This document shows positions 53,086-60,416 of a DNA stretch of 64,000 bases, in pieces. A program made the position numbers and the translations under genes. Positions within the stretch are counted from its first letter, which is position 1. Each line of letters starts with the position of its first letter. The DNA is from Polyangium jinanense (GTDB lineage: Bacteria > Myxococcota > Polyangia > Polyangiales > Polyangiaceae): NCBI RefSeq assembly GCF_028435365.1, contig NZ_JAGTJJ010000056.1, positions 17,083-81,082 on the forward strand. Direction: 5' to 3'. The notes under the pieces were generated by a model. The model saw nothing but the letters and a program-made list of their open reading frames with translations. It ran no database searches and was not told where the DNA came from.

Positions 53086-53550
53086 ATGAAGTGTTCTTCC
53101 CTCATGCTCCTCGTGCTCCTGCTGGGGGCTTGCGGCGGTTTCCTCCCGCACCCCCAACAGCCCTATCGGTTCACCGCCGCATCGGCAGACGGCGACCCAG
53201 CGGACGTCGTGGCCCGCCACCTGGCGAGCGAGGGGTACTCGCCTGCCAACGTGGACAAAGAGGTCGGGCTCGTGCAGACCCAGTGGCAAGACACGGGCTT
53301 GGGGTACGGCTTCGTGCAGGACACACCGGCCACGCTCGTCCGGCGTTTCACAGTTACCATCGCCCGTACCGCGAATGGGAACGACATCTTGCTTCGAGCC
53401 GACCTCCAACGCTGCCCGAAGGGCAGATTCACCATCGACAGCACCGGTGTCCGTGGTCCATGCGTGGCTGCGGAAGAGCACTACGAACAGAATCAGCAGG
53501 AGCTCGACGGGCTCGGCGCTCGCCTACGAACTGCCTTGAACGGCAAATAG
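53086..53550 (+). CDS. Small lipoprotein
   Basis: The product is 154 residues from the ATG at 53086, which gives the signal 'MKCSSLMLLVLLLGAC'; the in-frame ATG at 53011 would place 25 extra residues before it. The mature domain is mixed alpha/beta with two Cys ('LQRCPKG', 'RGPCVAAE') and a helical tail. No family is recognised. Confidence 0.7.
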   Translation: MKCSSLMLLVLLLGACGGFLPHPQQPYRFTAASADGDPADVVARHLASEGYSPANVDKEVGLVQTQWQDTGLGYGFVQDTPATLVRRFTVTIARTANGNDILLRADLQRCPKGRFTIDSTGVRGPCVAAEEHYEQNQQELDGLGARLRTALNGK

Positions 53551-53565
53551 CGAAACGTACAAGCT

Positions 53566-54057
53566 TCATCGCGGCCCGGGAGATGGCGTGAGGACCGGAG
53601 CTACGATCGTGGGCAACGGTGGCAGCACGATAGGTCCCGTCGGAACCGGGATGTTCCCCTGGATCACCAAGCCGTTGGGCCCCGTGATGACGAACCGTAT
53701 CGGCTCGACCGCAGAGGGGGGCGTCGAGGTTGGTGGAGCCGACGGTGGAGGCGGCGACTTCGAAGCCGGCGTCGCCTCGGGCTTCACGACCGGCGGTGGC
53801 TGCGTCGCAGCCGGCACGATCACCGGCTCCGGCACGGGACGCACGACTGGCTCCACCGACGGCGCCAGCTCCGGCGTCACCTCCTCCGCCTCCGGCCGGA
53901 GCTCGAACGGCGCAGCCGGCAACCCGATGACGGACACCCCGAGCCCCATCCGCAGGGCCTCCATCGACGCGGCCCGCGGAGGCGTGAGCACGTAGACGCT
54001 GACTGCGGTGAACGTGGCGCCGACGAGCGAAAGAAGGGTGAGCCGGGCAGGAGTCAT
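53566..54057 (-). CDS. Membrane-anchored Pro-rich protein
   Basis: From the ATG at 54057 the product is 163 residues: one N-terminal signal-anchor ('LTLLSLVGATFTAVSVYVL'), then a long Pro/Ala/Glu/Val-rich extension that could span the periplasm, ending in 'GPNGLVIQGNIPVPTGPIVLP'. It lacks any enzyme motif. It resembles the linker part of TonB-like or cell-envelope spacer proteins, without a recognisable TonB C-terminal domain. Confidence 0.6.
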   Translation of the reverse strand: MTPARLTLLSLVGATFTAVSVYVLTPPRAASMEALRMGLGVSVIGLPAAPFELRPEAEEVTPELAPSVEPVVRPVPEPVIVPAATQPPPVVKPEATPASKSPPPPSAPPTSTPPSAVEPIRFVITGPNGLVIQGNIPVPTGPIVLPPLPTIVAPVLTPSPGPR

Positions 54058-54096
54058 CTTCGGGGCGGCGATCGTATCAGATCCGCACCGCAAAGG

Positions 54097-54160
54097 TTTG
54101 TCAGCGTCCACCTGACAAACCGTTACGTTCGGGACGTCGACTTGAGCAGGACCGGAATCC
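54097..54160 (-). repeat. Duplicated gene 3' end with terminator hairpin, copy A
   Basis: On the minus strand this encodes a last peptide ending 'LLKSTSRT', a TAA stop and the hairpin TTTGTCAG-CGTCCAC-CTGACAAA (54097-54119). The same arrangement occurs 750 bases away as the end of an intact gene (54849-54910). Copy A has no gene body left, so it is a relic of a paralogue. Confidence 0.65.
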
Positions 54161-54203
54161 GGAGCGACGAGCGAGCCAGCCAGCCATGACCTGTCCCAAA
54201 GCG

Positions 54204-54236
54204 GAGAGGCCCGATCTCCCCGAGATCGGGTCTCTC
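54204..54236. terminator. Strong hairpin terminator
   Basis: CCCGATCTC, 3 bases and GAGATCGGG make a 9-bp stem extended by GAGAG/CTCTC outside. It lies 30 bases after the stop of the minus-strand Ig-domain lipoprotein gene. Confidence 0.75.
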
Positions 54237-54265
54237 ACCAAACCAGAATCAGCGCAGCGCTGACT

Positions 54266-54640
54266 TCAGGGCATGATGACGAGGGTCTCGGACTCTTCCT
54301 CGCCGCCGAAGCGGGCGGTGATTGTGACCGTTCCCTCGTCGATCGCGGTCACGAGGCCGTCAGCGGAAACGGTAGCGGTCGCTGGGTCGCTCGAGATCCA
54401 CTCGACACGGGCGTGCCTGGACATATCCCCGTCCGACGTCCCGTCGGAATACGTCACCTTCAGCGTGTACTGAAGCGTCTCGCCCTTCTTCATCGAGCTC
54501 GTGTCGGGGGTGAGATCGAGGTCCGAGACCGTCTTGTTGTCCAGCTCGATGTCGTCCGCGTTGTCATCGCCGCAACCGACAGCGGCAACCATCGACATCG
54601 CTGAGAACGCCATGGCGAAGAGCATGCAATACGATTTCAT
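54266..54640 (-). CDS. Ig-like (Big_2) lipoprotein
   Basis: The product is 124 residues; AGGAG lies about 9 bases before the ATG and the signal ends 'MVAAVGC'. The mature part is one bacterial Ig-like domain of the Big_2 type, with 'MKKGETLQYTLKVTYSDGTSD' and 'VEWISSDPATATVSADGLV' followed by 'EGTVTITARFGG'. Such a single domain suggests a surface-anchored adhesive or structural lipoprotein. It has its own terminator. Confidence 0.85.
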   Translation of the reverse strand: MKSYCMLFAMAFSAMSMVAAVGCGDDNADDIELDNKTVSDLDLTPDTSSMKKGETLQYTLKVTYSDGTSDGDMSRHARVEWISSDPATATVSADGLVTAIDEGTVTITARFGGEEESETLVIMP

Positions 54641-54848
54641 TTTCTTTGCTCCTGGGGGGTTACCCACCCTTTGATGTCCGGCGGTTCGCCATACACGTCG
54701 TGTGCCGACGTCGAAGCGGCATTTTTCCGCCCACGGATGTGCAACTTGTGCCCGGAAATTACGACACGAAAATCTTTCATGGTATTCCTTGCAGCAAGCG
54801 CCTCTTATGACGGATCCCAACGATCTCGCATATAATGGCAAAGATTCG

Positions 54849-54871
54849 TTTGTCAGCGTGCACCTGACAAA
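54849..54871 (-). terminator. Hairpin after the 54877 gene, copy B of the repeat
   Basis: TTTGTCAG-CGTGCAC-CTGACAAA follows the stop of the minus-strand gene, with T-rich sequence on the transcript side. It is the same element as 54097-54119. Confidence 0.7.
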
Positions 54872-54876
54872 AACGG

Positions 54877-55509
54877 TTACGTTCTGGACGTCGACTCGAG
54901 CAGGAACGTCACGAGGATCCCGAGCAGATTGAATGGTACCCCTGGCACTTGCGCCTTCCGCGGCGGCTCCGTAGTCCCGACCCAAGCCCGGAGATGCCTC
55001 GCGCTGAGCTCGGGCACGACGCGGACGAGCTGCGCCGCGTGGGCAAGCGCGTCGATGTCCGCGCTCGCGTAGGAGTACACCCACAGCGCGCCCTCGCGCG
55101 TGACGACGGGCCGATCGACGGAGCCGGCCCGATCGAGCTTCCACCCCGTCGCCATACGCAACACGCGCGCCGTCGAGCAAAAAGCCTTCCCCTTGCCATG
55201 ATGCGTGCGTGCCATCTGCCAGCAGATACGCGCTCGCCCGCACCCCCCGAGGTAAAGCCCTCGCACCCGCTGGCACCCGGCCGAATACCCGATGAGCGCA
55301 AGCCGCGACACCTCGCGCACCCCCGCCCGCTGGTGCGCGAACTCCAAGAGCTCCCCCATCATCGGCCCCTTCGCGACGCCATCCGCCACGATGCACGGCC
55401 GCGGCCCGAACGCCGCGCGAAGCTTCGGATCGAGGTTGACCCCGATCAGAAACGCCAAAACGAGCGGCCTCGGATGCCCTTCGCCGGCCTGCACGAGCCG
55501 AAGCGCCAC
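54877..55509 (-). CDS. Unknown protein with serine-hydrolase-like elbow
   Basis: The product is 210 residues from a GTG. 'ALIGYSAGCQRVRGL' is a G-x-S-x-G-like nucleophile elbow after a strand, and 'PLVLAFLIGVNLDPKL' is a plausible preceding strand, so an alpha/beta hydrolase fold is possible. 'SYASADIDALAHAAQLVRVVP' could follow it, but no clear catalytic His is seen. It lies directly after the SpoIID-like fragments, likely in the same transcript, and ends in the duplicated hairpin element. A degenerate sister copy lies at 54097-54160. Confidence 0.6.
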   Translation of the reverse strand: MALRLVQAGEGHPRPLVLAFLIGVNLDPKLRAAFGPRPCIVADGVAKGPMMGELLEFAHQRAGVREVSRLALIGYSAGCQRVRGLYLGGCGRARICWQMARTHHGKGKAFCSTARVLRMATGWKLDRAGSVDRPVVTREGALWVYSYASADIDALAHAAQLVRVVPELSARHLRAWVGTTEPPRKAQVPGVPFNLLGILVTFLLESTSRT

Positions 55510-55511
55510 GG

Positions 55512-56158
55512 CTACCTCCGCATGGTGATTCCGAGAGCCACCTGACCGAGGCCCGTGCTTTCACCGTTGGCGAGCTCGTGAAACTCGATGTCCTCGCCGT
55601 AAAAAAACCGGAGGATCGTCACGTAATCATATCCCTGGGCGGCCAACCAGTGCGCACAATGCTGCCCCAGACAGCCGCGGGTCCCAGGGTGAGAGCGCAA
55701 TGACAAACTCGTCGGAATGACGTCACGCCCTCGCCGCCCGGCGTTGTAGGTCACCCATCGCTCGGTCTCGTCGGATCTGGACCATGCGACCCATCCGGAT
55801 TCCAATACGCCCCCGCGACATGATTTGCGAGGATCATTCGCCCCTGGTAACGCAACACGATGCCCCGCGTCCGCGTCGCTGCCTTGACGTAGCCCTCGCC
55901 GGAATACCGCGAGAACACTTGAAACTGCGGCCCGCTCGGGATCGATGTCGTGCGTCCCAGCGTCGGCCGGTCGCGCATCGCCCGGAGCACGAACGTTCGT
56001 GCGGCGATGGCGAGAGCGGCTTTCGCCTTCGGATGCGCGTGCAAATGCTCACCCGCGACTATCCGCGGCACGTATTCGAGCTCGAGCGAGAGCCACCCCG
56101 CGGTCGTGAGGATCCGCTCGGGCGCCTCGGTATGCTCCTCCCCGATTGGAATGCTCAT
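55512..56158 (-). pseudogene. SpoIID/LytB-domain gene broken by a frameshift
   Basis: The first frame (56158-55751) has the SpoIID signature: 'LELEYVPRIVAGEHLHAHPKA', then 'AALAIAARTFVLRAM' and a Q-V-F/Y-like 'PQFQVFSRYSGEG'. The second (55805-55512) carries the end of the same domain: 'TRGCLGQHCAHWLAAQGYDYV' and 'ILRFFYGEDIEF'. The frames overlap by 55 bases, and a one-base shift near 55780 would rejoin them. SpoIID/LytB proteins cut or enhance cutting of peptidoglycan glycans. A disabled gene is likeliest; programmed frameshifting is not excluded. Confidence 0.7.
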
Positions 56159-56463
56159 TTCTTCAATCCATGCCGAACCACGAAGATCCTGCAATCCGTT
56201 ACCGGTGACGTGCCCGGATGCAACCAGACCCGCGCCGTCGCGCGCCCCGCACCACTCCAGAAGCGAACAGCCCATCGTTCGACGGGACTCGGGTACTTCG
56301 CCATCGCCACGACCTGCCGCTTCTGCACGAGGGGCCCCACGATCACCACGGGCAGACTGACGAGCAACCGTTCCTTTCCGAACACGACGTCGCGAAGCGT
56401 GAGCGTGGCGGAGACCTGCCATTGCGGGGGAGGCTCGTCCCCCACCAACAGCGGCGGATCCAT
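56155..56463 (-). CDS. Truncated unknown protein next to the recombinase remnant
   Basis: The last 102 codons of what appears to be a longer gene: 'LTLRDVVFGKERLLVSLPVV', 'QKRQVVAMAKYPSPVERW', 'LHPGTSPVTDCRIFVVRHGL'. Its stop overlaps the ATG of the SpoIID-like gene, so the two were an operon. No ribosome site precedes the ATG at 56463, and recombinase-like sequence starts within 20-60 bases, so the 5' end was probably lost when that sequence arrived. Confidence 0.5.
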   Translation of the reverse strand: MDPPLLVGDEPPPQWQVSATLTLRDVVFGKERLLVSLPVVIVGPLVQKRQVVAMAKYPSPVERWAVRFWSGAGRATARVWLHPGTSPVTDCRIFVVRHGLKK

Positions 56464-56475
56464 GATCACGATGCA

Positions 56476-57257
56476 ATGTGTCGATGCGCCTCCCCCGCTG
56501 CCGTCGTCGAACCTCCCTCGCCTCCCGAGAAGACGTTCACCGACGTCATCACCGAGTACCGCGCGACCTTCATGATCACCGATCTGAAGGTCACGACCCG
56601 GCGAGGCTACGAGTCGGTCCTCGAGAGCACCCTGCTCCCGAGGTTCGGCCCGCAGCCGATCTCGAGGGTTGATGGCGCCGCCGCGGCCGCCCTCGATCTC
56701 GACATGTCGAAGCGGGAGCTCGCCCGAGCCACCCGCAACAACACGCAGATCGTCCTCCGGTCCGTGCTCCGGTTCGCCAAGAGCCGCGGCTACGTGGCGG
56801 ATCGACCGGCGAACCTGCCGAAGCTCAAGCCGTTTGACGAGGGCATCCTGGAGATCCCCTCCGACGAGCAGATCACCAAGCTGCTCAGGACCGCCAACGA
56901 GCTCCATCGCCGCGCCTTCGCGCTCATGGTGTTCGCCGGGCTACGCCCGAACGAACTTCGTGCTCTACGTCGCAAGGACATGAAGCTGCGGCGGGAAGGG
57001 GGCGCCGCGATGGGAGGCGTCCTCGGCATCCGGGAGGGCCGGTCCCACGGCGAGGTGCACACGCCGAAGACCGGGCAGCGAGAGATCCCGATCGCCCCGC
57101 AGCTCGCGCCCCTACTCGCTCTCGTCGAGGAGGGGCCGCGAGACGGATACGTCGCTCTGAACAAGCGAGGTAAGCCGTGGGGCCAGTACGGACTCGACCA
57201 GGCGTTCAAGCGGGTCGGGCGGCGTGCCGGGCTTGAGGAGTGGTCGGTGTACTGTCT
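56476..57257 (+). pseudogene. Tyrosine recombinase remnant, copy 3, interrupted by an element
   Basis: This is the longest copy of the family at 42989 and 45397. It keeps the SAM-like domain ('VITEYRATFMITDLKVTTRR', 'NNTQIVLRSVLRFAKSRGYVAD'), the first catalytic Arg region ('AGLRPNELRALRRKD') and 'HGEVHTPKTGQREIPI', up to 'EEWSVYCL'. At 57257/57258 it diverges from both sister copies, exactly where they read CTCCGACAC (the L-R-H of the catalytic box). The rest presumably lies beyond the right end of the inserted element. It lacks the normal N-terminus too. Confidence 0.85.
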
Positions 57258-58538
57258 AGAGCAATACGCCTCACGTTCACTTCCACTTGATTTTACCGAC
57301 ACTTGGCTCGTCGGGGTCGTGCCTCCCCGATAGTTTTCCGACAGATTCCCGCCGCCCGCCGATCCCTCGCCGGCCGGGACGAGCAGGCAGGCAGGCAGGG
57401 GTGGGAAGACCTCGCCGGCGTTGCCCCGGAGCGCTTCACCTTCGCGGATGTAGACCAAGGTCGAGTTGAAGTTCTGGTGTCCCGCGCGCTGCATGATGAC
57501 GTGCGGCGTGTCCCCACGCATGGCCATCCACGTGATCCCCGTAGCGCGGAGATCGTGAAACGTCATGCGCTTGTGGAGCTCGTCGGCGATGTACAGGTCC
57601 GGGCGATCGAGTCCGGCCGTCTGCATCGCCGCGCGGAAGCGCCGCGCCATGTGCTCGCCATAGACCGGAATTACCCGGCCGCTCTCGTCACGTTCGGCGT
57701 ACAGCACGCGAAGCAGGGGAAGTAGATTCGGCTCGATTCGGAAGGCCCGCGGGCGCCTGGTCTTTGTCCCCTTCTCCTGTTTCCGAGCGCGATCGAAGCT
57801 GCGGCGGACATAGATGACGCCCTCCTGTAGGTTAACGTCGGTCCACCGCAGACGAAGGATCTCCGATATGCGGGAGTAGAGGTATATGGCAAGCGTCGCC
57901 AGCCGGCGCATTTCGAGCGGTACGTTTTCGCACGACACGAGTTGCAGGAACTCGCTCGGAAAAAGGTACACCTTGGATCGTTGATTGCCCCGGTCAGGAC
58001 CCACGACGCCCTGCGCTGGGTTGTCCTTGCGGACGCGCAGCGCGAGGTTTTTCGCCGACGATGCGTCCCTGAATAGCTTGTGCACCGCAAGCCATAGCTT
58101 TTTCGCGCTGCGCCACGAATACTCGCCTTGGACGATCTTCTTGTCGAGGACCTGAACCAGTCTTTCCAAATCCTCGCGCGTGATCGTCGCGATTGGCTTC
58201 TCTCCGATGGTCGGCACGACGTGCAGCGTAAAGGCCGAGCGGTCGCTCTTGATGCTGGTATATCCTCGCTCCTCGCGGTCCCTTATCCACCGCTCGAAAT
58301 ACGCGGCGAACGTCTCTCCCTTTGGAATGGGCGCGCCCTTGCTCCGCTCGCGCGCCTGCTGGTCGAGCCGTTCGCGCGCCTTGTCGGGGTTGTCCGTGTA
58401 GAACTTCGCGGTCTCGCGGGCGCGAGCTTCGGACATGCCCGGGGGGAGGTGGATCCGCACGTAGCGGCCGTCCAGAAGGACGCGCGCCACGTAATGGTCG
58501 CCTTCAAGCAATATGTTACCCGTGCGACGGCGGCCCAT
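56790..58538 (-). CDS. Element integrase (tyrosine recombinase) with chimeric tail
   Basis: Starts at the ATG with GGAGG 8 bases upstream. About 427 residues belong to the element: an Arg-rich N-terminal arm-binding domain, a core-binding domain ('YTSIKSDRSAFTLHVVPTIGEKPIATI'-type, residues ~90-120) and the catalytic domain with 'YLYSRISEILRLRWTDV' (Arg), 'MTFHDLRATGITWM' (H-x-x-R) and 'RAGHQNFNSTLVYIRE' (H and Tyr). No stop occurs before the junction at 57258, so translation continues ~155 codons antisense through the target recombinase to 56790. Recombination activity is probably not affected by the tail. Confidence 0.85.
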   Translation of the reverse strand: MGRRRTGNILLEGDHYVARVLLDGRYVRIHLPPGMSEARARETAKFYTDNPDKARERLDQQARERSKGAPIPKGETFAAYFERWIRDREERGYTSIKSDRSAFTLHVVPTIGEKPIATITREDLERLVQVLDKKIVQGEYSWRSAKKLWLAVHKLFRDASSAKNLALRVRKDNPAQGVVGPDRGNQRSKVYLFPSEFLQLVSCENVPLEMRRLATLAIYLYSRISEILRLRWTDVNLQEGVIYVRRSFDRARKQEKGTKTRRPRAFRIEPNLLPLLRVLYAERDESGRVIPVYGEHMARRFRAAMQTAGLDRPDLYIADELHKRMTFHDLRATGITWMAMRGDTPHVIMQRAGHQNFNSTLVYIREGEALRGNAGEVFPPLPACLLVPAGEGSAGGGNLSENYRGGTTPTSQVSVKSSGSEREAYCSRQYTDHSSSPARRPTRLNAWSSPYWPHGLPRLFRATYPSRGPSSTRASRGASCGAIGISRCPVFGVCTSPWDRPSRMPRTPPIAAPPSRRSFMSLRRRARSSFGRSPANTMSAKARRWSSLAVLSSLVICSSEGISRMPSSNGLSFGRFAGRSAT

Positions 58539-58584
58539 ATTACAGGACCTCCGCGCTTAGGTTGGATGGAAAAACGCTGGATCT

Positions 58585-58613
58585 CGCCCACGTGGGCGCT
58601 ATGGTGCCCATAG
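58585..58613. promoter_or_regulatory. Adjacent palindromes upstream of the integrase gene
   Basis: CGCCCACGTGGGCG (58585-58598) is a perfect 14-base palindrome; CTATGGTGCCCATAG (58599-58613) follows directly with 6-base arms. They lie 47-75 bases upstream of the integrase start and could be operators or arm-type sites. Confidence 0.5.
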
Positions 58614-58639
58614 GTCAAACCTCGGTGCTATCGGGGTCT

Positions 58640-59460
58640 TGGCCGAGGGTCTCCGTGCATGTTGGCTTCATGCATGGAGGCCCGCTTTTTGTACTGCCCT
58701 ACCAGCCGACCACACCCCCCGGCGGGCGTCAAGGGCCGGCCTCGGCCGCTCGGTTGGCTCGCGGCGGCGCGCAGCGGGCCCGGGAAGCGATCGGCGAGGG
58801 ACAAGCGGCCCCGGCGTCGCACGTCGTACGCTGCGCCCGTCCTCGCGCCCGTGGGGGGACGTGGCAGAGCTGCGCCGGTCGGCCTCGGCGCGGGGGACCT
58901 CGGCGAGCTCGCGGGGGCTCTCGAGGTCCGCCTCGTGCTCGCGTTCGGCCTCGGCCTCGGCGCGCCCGTGCGATCGGCTCGCGGCGGCGCGTAGGCGCCT
59001 CGTGCTCGCGCCCGCGTCGCGGTAGCGCCCGAACCCTGCTTCGCTCCCCTCGCCGATCTTCTCGCGCCCGCTGCGCGCCCGCGTCGGGGTGCTCTCGAGC
59101 TCGGTTCGCTCGGGCGATCGGCTCGCGCGTGGTGGGGGGCGCGCTCGCGCCCTTCGTCCGGGCGCGCCTCGGCGCGTGCATGTCCGCCCGGCGCAGCGGC
59201 GGCGCGGCGGCACGGGGTCATGCTCTCGAGGTCCGCCTCGTGCTGGTCCTCGGCGGGCGCCTCGGCGGGCGCACGCTTGCCCGTGCGGCTCGATCGGCTC
59301 GCGGCGGCGCGATGCTCCGCGCAGCGTGGCCCGTTCGGAAGCGCGGCGAGCTCGCGGCCGTCCTCGGCCTCGATGTCTCGACTGGCGAAGGGCGGATCGG
59401 TCCGTTCGGGCGGCGCGCATCGAGGCGCCGCTCGTGTATGGTTCGTCATGGCATATCAGC
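58640..59460. repeat. Low-complexity repeat region of the element
   Basis: This GC-rich stretch is open in several frames on both strands and no frame is convincingly coding; the longest minus-strand frame (59449-58628) would give an Arg/Ala/Pro-rich disordered protein. Variants of GATCGGCTCGCGGCGGCGCG occur at about 58748, 58971, 59118 and 59287, and CGTCCTCGGCCTCGATGTC near 59354. The same words recur at 61.8-62.4 kb. Confidence 0.5.
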
Positions 59461-59614
59461 GGCGGCGCTCGCGTGCGCCTCGCCGCTCCCTTTCGAGTCC
59501 TTCAATCCCAGCGCGCCCGCCCCCCACGGGCGCGCACGATGGCCGAGGACGCGCGAGCACGAGGCCGATCGATGTCTCGACGGCCCGGACCTCGCGCGAG
59601 GCGCCTCGGCGGAA

Positions 59615-60028
59615 TCAGCGGCGGCGCGGGCTCCGTTGCGTGTTTGGGCCCTGCTTCGGCTCCCGTCCCATCGCGCGCTCGTGAGCCTCGGCAGGTGACA
59701 ACGCGTTCACGTCTACCGCCGCGAGGTCGCGCGCCTGGGGAGGCGGGCGGGGAGCTCGGGGCCGCGCGCCTTCCTGCGCTTCGATGAACGCGTGAGCCTC
59801 ATCCCGCAGGACAAGGATCGTCTTCCCGTCGGGTGCCTTGAAGCTCCGGAGCTTGCCTTGCCCCGTGAGCCGCTCGAACGCCCTTTCACCCCAGGGGAAG
59901 GTTTTTCGGTCGTAGTACCGCAGGCCCTCGTCGCCTGTGGCGTGCTTCGCCGTCTCCTCGCGAAAGGCCGCGAGAAGTGCAGCGGCGAAGGGCCGGAAAG
60001 CTTCTACCAGGGGGTCAACCGGCGCCAT
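59615..60028 (-). CDS. Element protein of unknown function
   Basis: The product is 137 residues. The N-terminal ~85 residues are globular: 'FRPFAAALLAAFREETAKH', 'GLRYYDRKTFPWGERAFERLTG', 'RSFKAPDGKTILVLRDEAHAFIE', a pattern compatible with a small winged-helix DNA-binding fold such as an excisionase-like protein. A Pro/Arg/Ala tail follows. The start overlaps the stop of the upstream helix-turn-helix gene by 14 bases, so they form an operon. The function is unproven. Confidence 0.6.
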   Translation of the reverse strand: MAPVDPLVEAFRPFAAALLAAFREETAKHATGDEGLRYYDRKTFPWGERAFERLTGQGKLRSFKAPDGKTILVLRDEAHAFIEAQEGARPRAPRPPPQARDLAAVDVNALSPAEAHERAMGREPKQGPNTQRSPRRR

Positions 60029-60266
60029 GATCGGCCCCCCCTTGCTCCGCGCTCGCCTGTAGCTGCTGGCGAACCTGGGCGAGCGTCCCGACGCGCACGG
60101 GAAGGCCCCCCGTCACACGTGCCAGGGTTTGACGGCTGATGTTGAGGCGTTCGAGGGCCGCCCGTTCGCCGATGGCAGACACGAGAGCGCCGAGGGCTTG
60201 GCGCACGTCATCCGGCGGGGTGACACCCTGCGCCCGGGGAATCTTGGAGCGTTGCGCTTGGTGCAT
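60015..60266 (-). CDS. Small helix-turn-helix protein of the element
   Basis: From the ATG at 60266 the product is 83 residues. 'ALGALVSAIGERAALERLNISRQTLARVTGGLPVR' is a good helix-turn-helix (turn near 'LERLNISRQTL'), resembling phage Cro/CI-type or small repressors that act in pairs. An upstream ATG at 60284 is possible. It overlaps the next gene. Palindromes just upstream (60343 and 60382) are candidate binding sites. Confidence 0.6.
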   Translation of the reverse strand: MHQAQRSKIPRAQGVTPPDDVRQALGALVSAIGERAALERLNISRQTLARVTGGLPVRVGTLAQVRQQLQASAEQGGADHGAG

Positions 60267-60381
60267 GCAAGGCGTTCTAGTCATTCCTGCGGCCCCGCCT
60301 ATGCACAATGCGCCCGTGTGCATTCGAGACCCGCGGCCAGGAATGCCCAAAGAGGCTTTGTGGAATTGCAGCGTACACACG

Positions 60382-60404
60382 ATGCCCAAACCTGGTTTGG
60401 GCAT
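60382..60404. promoter_or_regulatory. Perfect palindrome upstream of the helix-turn-helix gene
   Basis: ATGCCCAAACC-T-GGTTTGGGCAT has 11-base arms and a one-base centre. A half-site, ATGCCCAAA, occurs 39 bases away at 60343. It sits just after the stop of the 60417 gene, so a transcription terminator is the alternative. Confidence 0.55.
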
Positions 60405-60416
60405 TCTCGGGACGAG

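Noticed and set aside
58628..59449. A 273-residue Arg/Ala/Pro-rich protein on the minus strand
   Set aside because: All three minus-strand frames and some plus-strand ones are open over the same stretch, composition is that of translated GC-rich repeats, and no ribosome site is present. I describe the stretch as repeat DNA.
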